Source: Microcaldota archaeon (GTDB lineage: Archaea > Micrarchaeota > Micrarchaeia > Anstonellales > Bilamarchaeaceae). Taken from it: a DNA stretch of 12,957 nucleotides. This document shows positions 1 through 6,800 of the stretch, in pieces. Where the stretch lies: the NCBI GenBank assembly GCA_030668565.1, contig DAOVFD010000018.1, positions 1 through 12,957 on the forward strand. The letters are read 5' to 3'. The translations under genes and the position numbers were made by a program. The notes beneath the pieces were generated by a model that saw only the letters and a program-made list of their open reading frames with translations, ran no database searches and was not told where the DNA came from. The number at the start of each line of letters is the position of its first letter. The first letter of the stretch is position 1.

Positions 1-2
1 AT

Positions 3-122
3 AAAGACAAAAGAGGAAACGATGAACGTTATTTACTTCATCCTGGTGCTATTGCACTGCTTTCCTATACCCGATATTCTCTTTCAGAACTCGAATCACT
101 TTTCAGAGAAGGAATATGGTAA
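3..122 (+). CDS. C-terminal end of an unidentified protein (cut by left edge)
   Basis: An open frame enters from the left edge and runs 39 codons to a TAA at 120-122. The residues read like real coding sequence: a charged start (KDKRGNDERY), a mixed hydrophobic middle, then SLSELESLFREGIW as a probable terminal helix. It ends 2 bp before the end of purH on the other strand, a tail-to-tail packing repeated elsewhere in this window. Another frame over the same bases contains an ATG at 22 but gives a less protein-like, hydrophobic product, which I treat as a shadow. I do not recognise the family, and too little is visible to assign a role. Confidence 0.45.
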   Translation, partial: KDKRGNDERYLLHPGAIALLSYTRYSLSELESLFREGIW

Positions 123-124
123 AA

Positions 125-1669
125 TCAATGTCTGAAATGCCTTATCTCGGTAAATATCATTGCAATATTATGTTCATCCGCAGCTGCAATGACTTCCTTA
201 TCATTTACTGAACCGCCCGGTTGTATTATCGCAGTTACTCCGAGTTTTGCAGCATAATCTATACCATCCCTGAAAGGAAAGAATGCATCACTTGCCATCG
301 CACATCCATCGACAGGCTCTCCGAAATCCTTTGCAATCATCGCACCGAGTTTTGCAGCATCGACTCTTTTCATTTGACCTGCTCCTATGCCTACTGCTCT
401 GTTTTTCTTTGCATAAACAATTGCATTTGACCTGACATATTTTACGATTTTCCACGCGTACATCATGTTTTTCATCTCTTCATCGGTTGGTTTTCTTTTC
501 GTAGCTACCTTCAACTCCTTATACAGGTCAACATCACTATCCTGCACAAGGAATCCCCCAAGGACAGAACGGTATCTTCTGTGCCTTACAATGCCGGTCT
601 TTATCGGAAGTTCAAGAAGCCTCAGATTCTTCTTTTTTGCGAATACTTCTTTTGCTTCATCTGTGAATGAAGGAGCCAGTACCATCTCGACAAACCTGCT
701 TGTTATCTCTTCTGCAAGCTTTTTATCGATTTCACGATTCACCGCAACTATCCCTCCGAATGCAGCTTCAGGGTCCACAGACCTTGCAACCTTGTATGCC
801 TCATAGATATCATCGCTTGAGGCTATCCCGCACGGATTGTTATGCTTGACTATAACAGCAGTGGTTTCTTCAAACTCCTTAATCAGATTGTATGCAGAGT
901 TCGCATCAAGGACATTGTTGTATGAAAGTACTTTTCCCTGTAGTTGTTTCGCCTTAAGTATCGACGGGTTCTTCTCATGCTGGTCTATGTATAGTGCCGC
1001 GGTCTGGTGCGGATTCTCACCATATCTCAAATCCTGCTTTTTCTCGAAAGTGAGATTCAGATATCCCGGATAAGCGAATGTTTTTTCGAACTGCTTCTTG
1101 AAATATTGTTCAATAACAACATCGTAATGGGCGATATGCTCCCATGCCTCAACAGCCATGCCCTTCCTGAGTTCTTCGCCTACATCGCCTTTTTTTATCT
1201 CTTCAAGCACCTGTCCGTATCTTCTTGGATTGCATACAACAAGAACATGCTTGAAATTCTTTGCAGCAGCCCTTATCAAGGTAGGTCCGCCTATGTCAAT
1301 GGTTTCAACTGCCTCATCTATGGAAGCCCCTTTCAATATTGTTTCCTCAAAGGGATAGAGATTTGCAACAACAAGGTCAATTGGCGTTATCTTATTTTCT
1401 TCGGCTTCCTTTATGTGCTGCGGTTTGTTTCTGTCCATCAGTATTCCGCCGTGGATTTTAGGATGTAATGTTTTCACACGACCGTCCATCATCTCAGGAT
1501 ATCCGGTAAAATCAGACAATTCGGTTACTTTTATTCCTGCTTCTTTGAGCGCTTTCGCAGTGCCTCCGCTTGATATGATTTCTATGTCCATCCCTGAAAG
1601 CGCCTTCGCAAATTCAACTATGCCTTCCTTATTATAGACGCTAAGAAGCGCAGTTTTTATTTTAACCAT
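125..1669 (-). CDS. purH: Bifunctional AICAR transformylase / IMP cyclohydrolase
   Basis: PurH catalyses the last two steps of IMP synthesis: formylation of AICAR by 10-formyltetrahydrofolate, then ring closure of FAICAR to IMP, in the cytoplasm. The 514-residue length fits the full bifunctional enzyme. Residues 1-~150 form the methylglyoxal-synthase-like IMP cyclohydrolase domain (SSGGT 33-37, DGRVKTLHPKIHGG 62-75). The transformylase half carries RYGENPHQ (215-222), VKHNNPCG (274-281) with the K275-H276 pair corresponding to the family's catalytic Lys-His, GAGQMKRVDA (429-438), SDAFFPFRDG (460-469), QPGGSVND (483-490) and the typical end RHFRH. All expected motifs are intact. The ATG at 1669 lies about 37 nt from a TATA-like box shared with the divergent neighbour. 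Many archaea use PurP and PurO instead, so a fused PurH is a patchily distributed trait and may have been acquired from bacteria (inference). Confidence 0.97.
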   Translation of the reverse strand: MVKIKTALLSVYNKEGIVEFAKALSGMDIEIISSGGTAKALKEAGIKVTELSDFTGYPEMMDGRVKTLHPKIHGGILMDRNKPQHIKEAEENKITPIDLVVANLYPFEETILKGASIDEAVETIDIGGPTLIRAAAKNFKHVLVVCNPRRYGQVLEEIKKGDVGEELRKGMAVEAWEHIAHYDVVIEQYFKKQFEKTFAYPGYLNLTFEKKQDLRYGENPHQTAALYIDQHEKNPSILKAKQLQGKVLSYNNVLDANSAYNLIKEFEETTAVIVKHNNPCGIASSDDIYEAYKVARSVDPEAAFGGIVAVNREIDKKLAEEITSRFVEMVLAPSFTDEAKEVFAKKKNLRLLELPIKTGIVRHRRYRSVLGGFLVQDSDVDLYKELKVATKRKPTDEEMKNMMYAWKIVKYVRSNAIVYAKKNRAVGIGAGQMKRVDAAKLGAMIAKDFGEPVDGCAMASDAFFPFRDGIDYAAKLGVTAIIQPGGSVNDKEVIAAADEHNIAMIFTEIRHFRH

Positions 1670-1676
1670 TCAAAAA

Positions 1677-1697
1677 CCGTATATCATATCTGTACGG
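1677..1697. repeat. Short inverted repeat in the purH leader
   Basis: CCGTA at 1677-1681 and TACGG at 1693-1697 form 5-bp arms around an 11-bp A/T-rich spacer. The element lies between the purH start codon and the shared TATA-like box, where a repressor could block transcription. Short arms of this kind also arise by chance, so the operator role is only a suggestion. Confidence 0.3.
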
Positions 1698-1702
1698 AAC
1701 AT

Positions 1703-1710
1703 GATTAAAA
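1703..1710. promoter_or_regulatory. Shared TATA-like element between purH and the divergent membrane gene
   Basis: GATTAAAA reads as TTTTAATC on the other strand. Its centre is about 27 nt from the ATG at 1733 (plus strand) and about 37 nt from the purH ATG at 1669 (minus strand). Both distances fit archaeal TATA-to-start spacing for leaderless or short-leader transcripts. The whole divergent intergenic region is only 63 bp, so one element serving both directions, or two overlapping ones, is likely. Confidence 0.45.
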
Positions 1711-1732
1711 GGTTTACTCCCAAAATGATTTC

Positions 1733-2239
1733 ATGGCATCTTTCATGATTTATGCGGTAGTCATTATTGCTATACTAATAGCATTAGTAGCGTATTACAA
1801 GAAATTCGGTGTTTTGGGGACTGTTGTGGTTGTGGTAACCGGTTGTCTCGGCGTCTATATTGGGATGGCTTTCTCAGATGTTATCCTTTCAGCTTTTGGT
1901 TATGAACCCGGTTTTCCATCGTCGGAGACTGGCTATTACTTATATCAAGGAGCCATCTACATGATGATCGGTGTAATACTGCTTTCTCTTTATCAAGCAT
2001 TGATGAGAGAACAGAAAGAATTAGGAAAGGTATTTCTATTTTCCTCATCAGTACTTCTTTTTACGGGTGCTCTTGATCTTATTCTGGATATTCTTTTCAG
2101 AATAAATGAACCAATACTAAGATTGTTCATCGGCCTGCTATTATTCGGCATTATGATATTCGTATTCTACAAGTTTAAAGACCGACTTTTCAGAAAAACT
2201 GTAGAGAAGAAGATTGAAACTAAAAGTGAAGGAAAATGA
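1733..2239 (+). CDS. Five-helix integral membrane protein, unknown function
   Basis: I do not recognise this family. The 168 residues contain about five hydrophobic segments: 4-21, 27-55 (long, with a central VVVVVTG), 69-90, 98-122 and 128-147. A strongly charged tail follows (KFKDRLFRK...KKIETKSEGK), probably cytoplasmic by the positive-inside rule. The loop around 56-68 (GYEPGFPSSETGYY) is the only sizeable polar connection. The ATG at 1733 was chosen because it sits 27 nt from a TATA-like box. A second in-frame ATG at codon 5 would change little. The stop codon overlaps the next gene's start as ATGA, so the two are translated together and their products probably act together at the membrane. 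Confidence 0.7.
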   Translation: MASFMIYAVVIIAILIALVAYYKKFGVLGTVVVVVTGCLGVYIGMAFSDVILSAFGYEPGFPSSETGYYLYQGAIYMMIGVILLSLYQALMREQKELGKVFLFSSSVLLFTGALDLILDILFRINEPILRLFIGLLLFGIMIFVFYKFKDRLFRKTVEKKIETKSEGK

Positions 2240-3381
2240 AAAAGATAGAACTCCTCCTGATTTTTCTTTTCATTGCAACAGTAATTGCAGCGCTCTTATC
2301 TTTACGCTATATAGTTCCCCCAGACGCTTCGGTTAAAGAATGCTTAAAAATTGATTATGATTCCGAGAAGGAAGATTGTATTACTGCGGTAGCAGGGATA
2401 AAACAGGACAGTTCGATTTGTAGATTCTTAAGTTCTGGCTATTGGACTCATTCGAATCCGATGGGAGACTGTAAAGAAAATATAGATAAGTGGAGTAGCA
2501 AATACGGCTTATCTATTCCACCTATGACCTCGACCTACACCAGCTCTTTAGATACTACTGAATGTGTAGATAGCGGCTTGGTCCAAAATCAATATTATTT
2601 TCTGGAGCTTCCCCATGAGGATTATCGGGCGGGGTATTACGAATTCGCGCCAGGATGCAAAGAGAAACTGGAAAAGCTGAACGAATCGTATTGTCTACCG
2701 CAAGGTTGCAGTTTTTTTGAGTCTAATGTAGAGATATTGTCACACAAACTAAACCAGTCAAAAAGTTGCACAGCTAATCTTTCCAATATCGCAGAACTGA
2801 GCTATTGCAATTACGGAGACCTTCCGATAACAGTAACATTTAGAATTTGCAAATCCAGCGGTTGTGCAAAATATCCCAAAGAAGTAACAATACCCGCGAA
2901 CGAATGTATTTATGAAGAGGTCTGTGACTCTTATGAAAGCGTCTATGTGACCGATGTTCAATGGCCGTCGATCGTGGGATGCGATATTGATAGTCTTGAC
3001 AAATATGATTTAAGCTCGTGTATCATGAATATAGGAATAGCAAAAGGCAGAGGGGCTGCTAAAACCTGCGAAAATCAGAACATCATTGATTCTGATAGAG
3101 ACTCCTGTTACATGAAGTATGCACATGTTCATAATGATAAGACGGCATGTAGCCTGATCCACTATGACTCTGAGGACTGTTACTATGGATACGCGATAAT
3201 CAACGGAGATGAGTCATCATGTAGTCTGCTAGACGATTGTTATTATTATTACTGTCCCAAGGATGACTGTCTACTATACTTTGCGCTCAAGAAAAGAGAT
3301 GCTGTTCTATGCAGTGATATATCCAATTCAGATACTATGCACCTTTGTAAGGCGATAATTTTCGCGCAGACCGAGCAATAG
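2236..3381 (+). CDS. Cysteine-rich, membrane-anchored extracytoplasmic protein with C-x4-A-x4-D-x3-C repeats
   Basis: The 381-residue protein starts with a short basic end (MKK) and one hydrophobic stretch (about 5-27) that should act as a signal anchor or signal peptide. The rest is polar and contains 26 cysteines, suggesting a disulfide-stabilised domain outside the cell. Four segments match C-x4-A-x4-D-x3-C exactly (C48-C62, C291-C305, C315-C329, C345-C359), and C262-C278 is a longer variant. Most copies have an aromatic or aliphatic residue just after the first Cys. The repeats cluster in the C-terminal 120 residues, with one copy near the membrane. The middle (about 100-250) has a different cysteine spacing and may be a separate domain (for example C205, C210, C224, C230). 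Its ATG overlaps the preceding gene's stop. I recall similar short Cys repeats in uncharacterised proteins of DPANN archaea, but no function is known to me. Confidence 0.75.
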   Translation: MKKIELLLIFLFIATVIAALLSLRYIVPPDASVKECLKIDYDSEKEDCITAVAGIKQDSSICRFLSSGYWTHSNPMGDCKENIDKWSSKYGLSIPPMTSTYTSSLDTTECVDSGLVQNQYYFLELPHEDYRAGYYEFAPGCKEKLEKLNESYCLPQGCSFFESNVEILSHKLNQSKSCTANLSNIAELSYCNYGDLPITVTFRICKSSGCAKYPKEVTIPANECIYEEVCDSYESVYVTDVQWPSIVGCDIDSLDKYDLSSCIMNIGIAKGRGAAKTCENQNIIDSDRDSCYMKYAHVHNDKTACSLIHYDSEDCYYGYAIINGDESSCSLLDDCYYYYCPKDDCLLYFALKKRDAVLCSDISNSDTMHLCKAIIFAQTEQ

Positions 3382-3431
3382 GAAAGCGAACAATTTTAGA
3401 ATTTTCTTTTCCATCTAAAAACGGTGTAAAA
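3382..3431 (+). promoter_or_regulatory. Intergenic region with weak promoter/terminator signals and a GGTG ribosome-binding site
   Basis: This 50-bp gap contains a T-rich stretch (3394-3410) that could end the upstream pair's transcript. It also contains TTTTAGAATTTT, a weak TATA-like candidate. GGTG at 3423-3426 lies 5 nt before the ATG at 3432 and matches the archaeal anti-Shine-Dalgarno sequence. Confidence 0.35.
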
Positions 3432-3839
3432 ATGGTCGGTCTTATAACAGAGGAAGAGGAAAGGAACCTCCTGGAAAAAATGCTTGCTTACTACAGGAAA
3501 CTTTATCCCGGAATAGATTTCAAAACAGAAGAAAAAGAGCTTACACACGAGGAAATAGGGGAGCTTGAATATACCTATGCGGGCGAGGAATCCGAGGTAA
3601 CAGCAGAGGAGAAGATGAGGGCAATAGCTGAAGCAATAGGATATAAGTACTCCACACCGCTTCTGGTTCTTAAGAAAGGAGAAAAACTGATTCTTCTGGA
3701 CGGCCACAGGAGGGTTCGCGTTGCATATCCCCAGGGTATCTCGTGGAAAGCATACCTTATCGTTCCGGGTAAAGAAGATGTGGAATTTGGTATAGAAGGT
3801 ACTATAATGGGAAAAGTTAAAGATTTGTGGAAGAAATAG
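3432..3839 (+). CDS. Small ParB/sulfiredoxin-fold protein
   Basis: The 135-residue protein has a charged helical N-terminal half (EEEERNLLEKML..., about 5-68). It then shows a compact block typical of the ParB N-terminal/sulfiredoxin (ParB/Srx) fold: STPLLVLKKGEKLILLDGHRR (74-94) followed by an aliphatic strand ending in KAYLIVP (106-112). DGHRR (90-94) aligns with the nucleotide-binding signature of this fold. Members include ParB CTPases, sulfiredoxin and archaeal free-serine kinase. There is no helix-turn-helix domain as in ParB proper, and no parA nearby, so a chromosome-partition role is not supported. A small nucleotide-dependent enzyme or regulator is more likely (inference). A GGTG ribosome-binding site supports the ATG at 3432. 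The same-strand AAA-associated gene follows after 48 bp. Confidence 0.7.
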   Translation: MVGLITEEEERNLLEKMLAYYRKLYPGIDFKTEEKELTHEEIGELEYTYAGEESEVTAEEKMRAIAEAIGYKYSTPLLVLKKGEKLILLDGHRRVRVAYPQGISWKAYLIVPGKEDVEFGIEGTIMGKVKDLWKK

Positions 3840-3844
3840 CAATG

Positions 3845-3852
3845 TTTTTAAG
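3845..3852 (+). promoter_or_regulatory. TATA-like box of the stand-alone AAA-associated gene
   Basis: TTTTTAAG lies about 39 nt before the ATG at 3888. This would place transcription start near 3875 and leave a leader of roughly 12 nt, matching other short leaders in this window. Confidence 0.4.
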
Positions 3853-3887
3853 GTTAATCCTACCAAATAATACTGTGAATAAAGAGT

Positions 3888-4379
3888 ATGGTTAAGCACA
3901 AAATCCTTCCAATTCCGCATGCAGATGTAGGCGAAGTTCTTGGTTTGGCAGATACCCTCTACGGTTACAGATGCAAAACAAAGGTTTCTTTTCTCGCCGA
4001 TGAGCTGCAGATAGATATGGACGACCTTGGCGACGTAGTTGATATGGCAAAGCTCCTTGGCATAGTTGCATCAAGAAAAGGCGTAATCAACCTTACTCTT
4101 TTCGGTGAGGCGCTTTCATTGGGTAATATAGACGACAAGAAAAAGATACTCAGGGAAAAAATGCTGAAAATAGAACCTTTCAAGACGATAATACGCCTTC
4201 TGAAAAAGTCAGGAGGGGAGATGGAAAGAGACGAACTTGTGGATACTGTCTCAAAAAAATTCCTTATTGAAGACAAGGCGATGTTCCTGAAACTTATAAT
4301 TGGGTGGGGAAACTATACAGAATCCTTTGAATATGACAGTGATGAGGAAACTTTCGTCCTGTCCCCGTTCCTTCTTTAA
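3888..4379 (+). CDS. Stand-alone AAA-associated C-terminal domain protein (winged-helix-like)
   Basis: The 163 residues look like the AAA-associated domain (Pfam AAA_assoc_C) that archaea usually carry at the C-terminus of NitT/TauT-type ABC ATPases. The N-terminal part (IPHADVGEVLGLADTLYGY, 9-27; then FLADELQIDMDDLGDVVDMAKLLGI, 35-59; and GVINLTLFGEA, 65-75) has a winged-helix pattern. The tail GWGNYTESFEYD (139-150) is the usual closing element. No Walker motifs are present. The gene is not fused here. It ends 3 bp from the end of the ABC ATPase gene on the opposite strand. The product probably binds or regulates that ATPase or its gene, but this is inferred from family and position only. 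The ATG at 3888 has a TATA-like box about 39 nt upstream. Confidence 0.8.
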   Translation: MVKHKILPIPHADVGEVLGLADTLYGYRCKTKVSFLADELQIDMDDLGDVVDMAKLLGIVASRKGVINLTLFGEALSLGNIDDKKKILREKMLKIEPFKTIIRLLKKSGGEMERDELVDTVSKKFLIEDKAMFLKLIIGWGNYTESFEYDSDEETFVLSPFLL

Positions 4380-4382
4380 ATC

Positions 4383-5126
4383 TCATGTTATCAGTGAGGT
4401 TATCTTATCAACATATCCCAGGAATTTTTCACTTCTTACATCAGGTGGTCTGGGAAGCTCAATGTTTATGTCCCCCACAATCTTTGATGGCCTTTTTGAA
4501 AGCACTATGATTCGGTTGGACATGTAAACCGCTTCCTCTATGTTGTGGGTTACAAGGATGAGCACATCAGTTTTGAACTTCCTGCTGTGAAACAGCCGGA
4601 GTACCTCGTTTTTGAGGTTGTTTGCCGTAAGCGGGTCAAGTGCGCCAAACGGTTCATCCATAAGAAGTATGTCCGGTTCTCTTGAGATAGCTCTTGCTAT
4701 TCCCACCCTCTGTTTCATGCCTGCACTCAGTTCCCTTGGATAGCTTTCCTCAAATCCGTCAAGACCTACCAAATCTATATGTTTTTTTGCAGCTGCTATC
4801 CTTTCCTCCTTTTGTTTATCAAGAAGTGCAAGCTCAACGTTTTCAAGAACTGTTTTCCAGGGAAGCAATGCAAAGGATTCGAATATCATTGAAATCTTTT
4901 CTGTTGGTTCCCTAATTGGTTTTCCTTTGCATGTTATCGAGCCCTTTGTGGGATTTTCCAGGCCGGCTATCATGCGTATCAGGGTTGTCTTTCCACAGCC
5001 GCTCGGGCCGACTATTGATATCGCCTCTCTTTTCCGTACCGAAAATGAAACATCATCCACTACTTCAACTGAACGTTTTCCGATGGTATATTTTTTTTCT
5101 ACATTCTTGAGTTTGAGTTCGACCAT
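4383..5126 (-). CDS. ABC transporter ATP-binding protein, NitT/TauT type
   Basis: This cytoplasmic ATPase powers the adjacent permease. The 247 residues form a single ABC domain: Walker A GPSGCGKTT (40-48), signature LSAGM followed by KQRVGIARA (133-146), Walker B ILLMDEP (153-159), D-loop GALD (161-164) and switch His194 (VTHNIEEA). ALLPW (86-90) just after the Q-loop and the LSxGMKQRVGIARA signature place it with nitrate/sulfonate/taurine ATPases (SsuB/TauB-like). The Q-loop glutamine appears to be Glu83 (IFESFALLPW, where relatives have Q), a notable change at the residue that senses nucleotide and contacts the permease. The AAA-associated domain common in archaeal homologues is absent and is encoded as a separate gene downstream on the other strand. 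Its ATG lies 15 bp after the permease stop and has a strong GGTGAT ribosome-binding site. The transported substrate cannot be read from the sequence. Confidence 0.93.
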   Translation of the reverse strand: MVELKLKNVEKKYTIGKRSVEVVDDVSFSVRKREAISIVGPSGCGKTTLIRMIAGLENPTKGSITCKGKPIREPTEKISMIFESFALLPWKTVLENVELALLDKQKEERIAAAKKHIDLVGLDGFEESYPRELSAGMKQRVGIARAISREPDILLMDEPFGALDPLTANNLKNEVLRLFHSRKFKTDVLILVTHNIEEAVYMSNRIIVLSKRPSKIVGDINIELPRPPDVRSEKFLGYVDKITSLIT

Positions 5127-5129
5127 GGA

Positions 5130-5135
5130 ATCACC
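5130..5135 (-). promoter_or_regulatory. Ribosome-binding site GGTGAT of the ABC ATPase gene
   Basis: On the minus strand GGTGAT lies 3 nt before the ATG (5 nt if only GGTG is counted) and is complementary to the archaeal 16S rRNA 3' end. As an internal cistron directly after the permease stop, this gene depends on such a site, unlike the leaderless first genes nearby. Confidence 0.65.
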
Positions 5136-5141
5136 GTTCAG

Positions 5142-6767
5142 CTACATTTCATATGAATATCTGGATGCCCTTTTTACTGCCCAGGCCCACAGAATCTTGT
5201 CTGTTAATATTATTATTGTTATCATTGCCAGCACGCTGACCCCTATCATGATAATATTTCCTGTTGCAGTTGCATTTGAAAGAAGATAACCCAATCCTCC
5301 GGTTTCCGGTGAGAACTGGATTCCTTTATACATAATCGATTCGCTTACGATGGTTGCATTCCATCCCCCTCCTATCGCCTCTATACTTCCGGCAACTATA
5401 GCAGGGAATATCGCCGGCAGGATGACATGCCTGAGCTTCTGCAGGTATTTAAGGTCCATCAATGCACCCAGGTCCGTCATTTCTCCGGGTATGTTTCTTA
5501 TGGCCCTTATTATGTTGAACATAAGGTACCATTGCATCCCGGTAAGCAGCAAAATAATGGAAGCTATTTCAATTGCAGGGTTTGAACCCAGAATCCCGCC
5601 CAAAAACGTTATCAGCAGAACGACTATTATCGGGAATACGGCAACAGCGGGTATTGATTGCCCGATATCGAATATTGGCATGAAATATTTCAATAACCAT
5701 CTCTTTCTTTCTATCAGCAATCCCATCGCAACGGTCCAGGTAAGTGCTATGACATATGCTATCACTATCCTTGTTACCGAACTCAGTGAATTTCCTACAA
5801 GTTCCCATGGACCTATGCTCTCTTCAGGATAAAGTACTATCAGTGCAATAAGACTGCTTATCACAAGCATAACAAGAAGAATGGAAAAAACATAATCCGG
5901 TTTTGAAGGTTTAATCACAGGACCTATGCCTATTCCTGAAATCAGCCCGTCGATTTTCGAGAATATCTTTTCAAATATTCCTGCAAATCCTTCCCCGACA
6001 TCCTCAACTACTTCAGGAACGATTTCTTCCTCCTCATCCGTTTCTATGGTTGAACCGTATTTGTATTTCTTTGCATGCTGGAGCAGAGGAGTCCATACGA
6101 AAGCATTAAGGGTGAGGACCATTGCGGCAAGAGCCCATATTCCTACCAGTGAAAGTGCAATGTTTCCTGAATAAGCCGATTCTGCAATGAAACTTCCTAC
6201 CCCGAATACTTCATGCGAAATTCCGCCGAAAGTAGTGAATTCACCTACAACAAGGAAATACCATCCGCCTCCCCATCCGGCCATGCTTCCTGAAATAAGA
6301 GCAGGGTAGATTGCGGGAAAGACTATGTTTGTGAGATATTTTGCACCCTTTACTCCGAAAAGCTGTGCGGTATCCCTTATGTTCTGGGGTATTGTCCTTA
6401 CACCCTCTATAATGTTGAACAGGGTAGACCAGGTCATGCATGTGAATATCAGGAATATCGTTGCTGCTTCAGGGCCTATTACAGGGATGCTGATAAAGAA
6501 AAGGACCGCCACAGGAAGGAATCCCAGAATAGGCACCGCTTGTAAAGTATCCATTATCGGGAGTAAAAACCTGAACGCCTTTTCGTTGTGGCCCATGATT
6601 ATTCCGAAGAAGAGCGAGAACACGAGTGCTATCGCATATGCAGCCGTCATTCTTCCGAAAGATAAAAGCGATGCCTGGGCAAGGCTGAGTACCCCATCGC
6701 CCATAAAGTAGAATGAGACGATTAAAAATGAAAGTATGAACAATGCAAGAAACTTCTTCGATACCAT
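5142..6767 (-). CDS. Double-length ABC transporter permease (two fused permease halves), NitT/TauT type
   Basis: The 541-residue membrane protein holds two complete binding-protein-dependent permease domains in one chain, so one copy can form the whole translocation pore with two ATPase subunits. The first half (about 1-230) has the EAA loop DTAQLFGVKGAKYLTNIVFP (132-151). The second (about 290-541) has DLGALMDLKYLQKLRHVILP (432-451). Corresponding positions are exactly 300 residues apart, also for GGGW (166-169 and 466-469). An acidic linker (DEEEEIVPEVVED, 244-256) joins them. In the second loop the conserved EAA-loop glycine is Asp438. Fused permeases of this type are known in archaea and some bacteria beside NitT/TauT ATPases. 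A TATA box 28 nt upstream implies a leaderless message. The ATPase is the next cistron. No solute-binding protein gene is in the window. Confidence 0.9.
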   Translation of the reverse strand: MVSKKFLALFILSFLIVSFYFMGDGVLSLAQASLLSFGRMTAAYAIALVFSLFFGIIMGHNEKAFRFLLPIMDTLQAVPILGFLPVAVLFFISIPVIGPEAATIFLIFTCMTWSTLFNIIEGVRTIPQNIRDTAQLFGVKGAKYLTNIVFPAIYPALISGSMAGWGGGWYFLVVGEFTTFGGISHEVFGVGSFIAESAYSGNIALSLVGIWALAAMVLTLNAFVWTPLLQHAKKYKYGSTIETDEEEEIVPEVVEDVGEGFAGIFEKIFSKIDGLISGIGIGPVIKPSKPDYVFSILLVMLVISSLIALIVLYPEESIGPWELVGNSLSSVTRIVIAYVIALTWTVAMGLLIERKRWLLKYFMPIFDIGQSIPAVAVFPIIVVLLITFLGGILGSNPAIEIASIILLLTGMQWYLMFNIIRAIRNIPGEMTDLGALMDLKYLQKLRHVILPAIFPAIVAGSIEAIGGGWNATIVSESIMYKGIQFSPETGGLGYLLSNATATGNIIMIGVSVLAMITIIILTDKILWAWAVKRASRYSYEM

Positions 6768-6789
6768 GCAACTTAGAGGTCTGGTGAAC

Positions 6790-6800
6790 TTATATATAAT
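6790..6800 (-). promoter_or_regulatory. TATA box of the permease-ATPase operon
   Basis: On the minus strand, ATTATATATAA is centred about 28 nt before the permease ATG, the spacing for a leaderless archaeal transcript. It lies just after the stop codon (6812) of the preceding gene on the same strand, so the transporter has its own promoter. Confidence 0.65.

Noticed and set aside
1007..1468. Plus-strand open frame of 153 codons inside purH
   Set aside because: It is fully antisense to conserved PurH motifs, with no family resemblance and no start signals.
3432..3839. Chromosome-partitioning ParB
   Set aside because: Only the N-terminal fold is present. There is no helix-turn-helix domain, parA or parS-like repeat nearby.
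3396..3920. Minus-strand open frame of 174 codons opposite the ParB/Srx-like gene
   Set aside because: Its composition is a mirror of Lys/Glu-rich coding on the plus strand. The plus-strand protein has a recognisable DGHRR motif and a GGTG ribosome-binding site, and the frame would also overlap the start of the next plus-strand gene.
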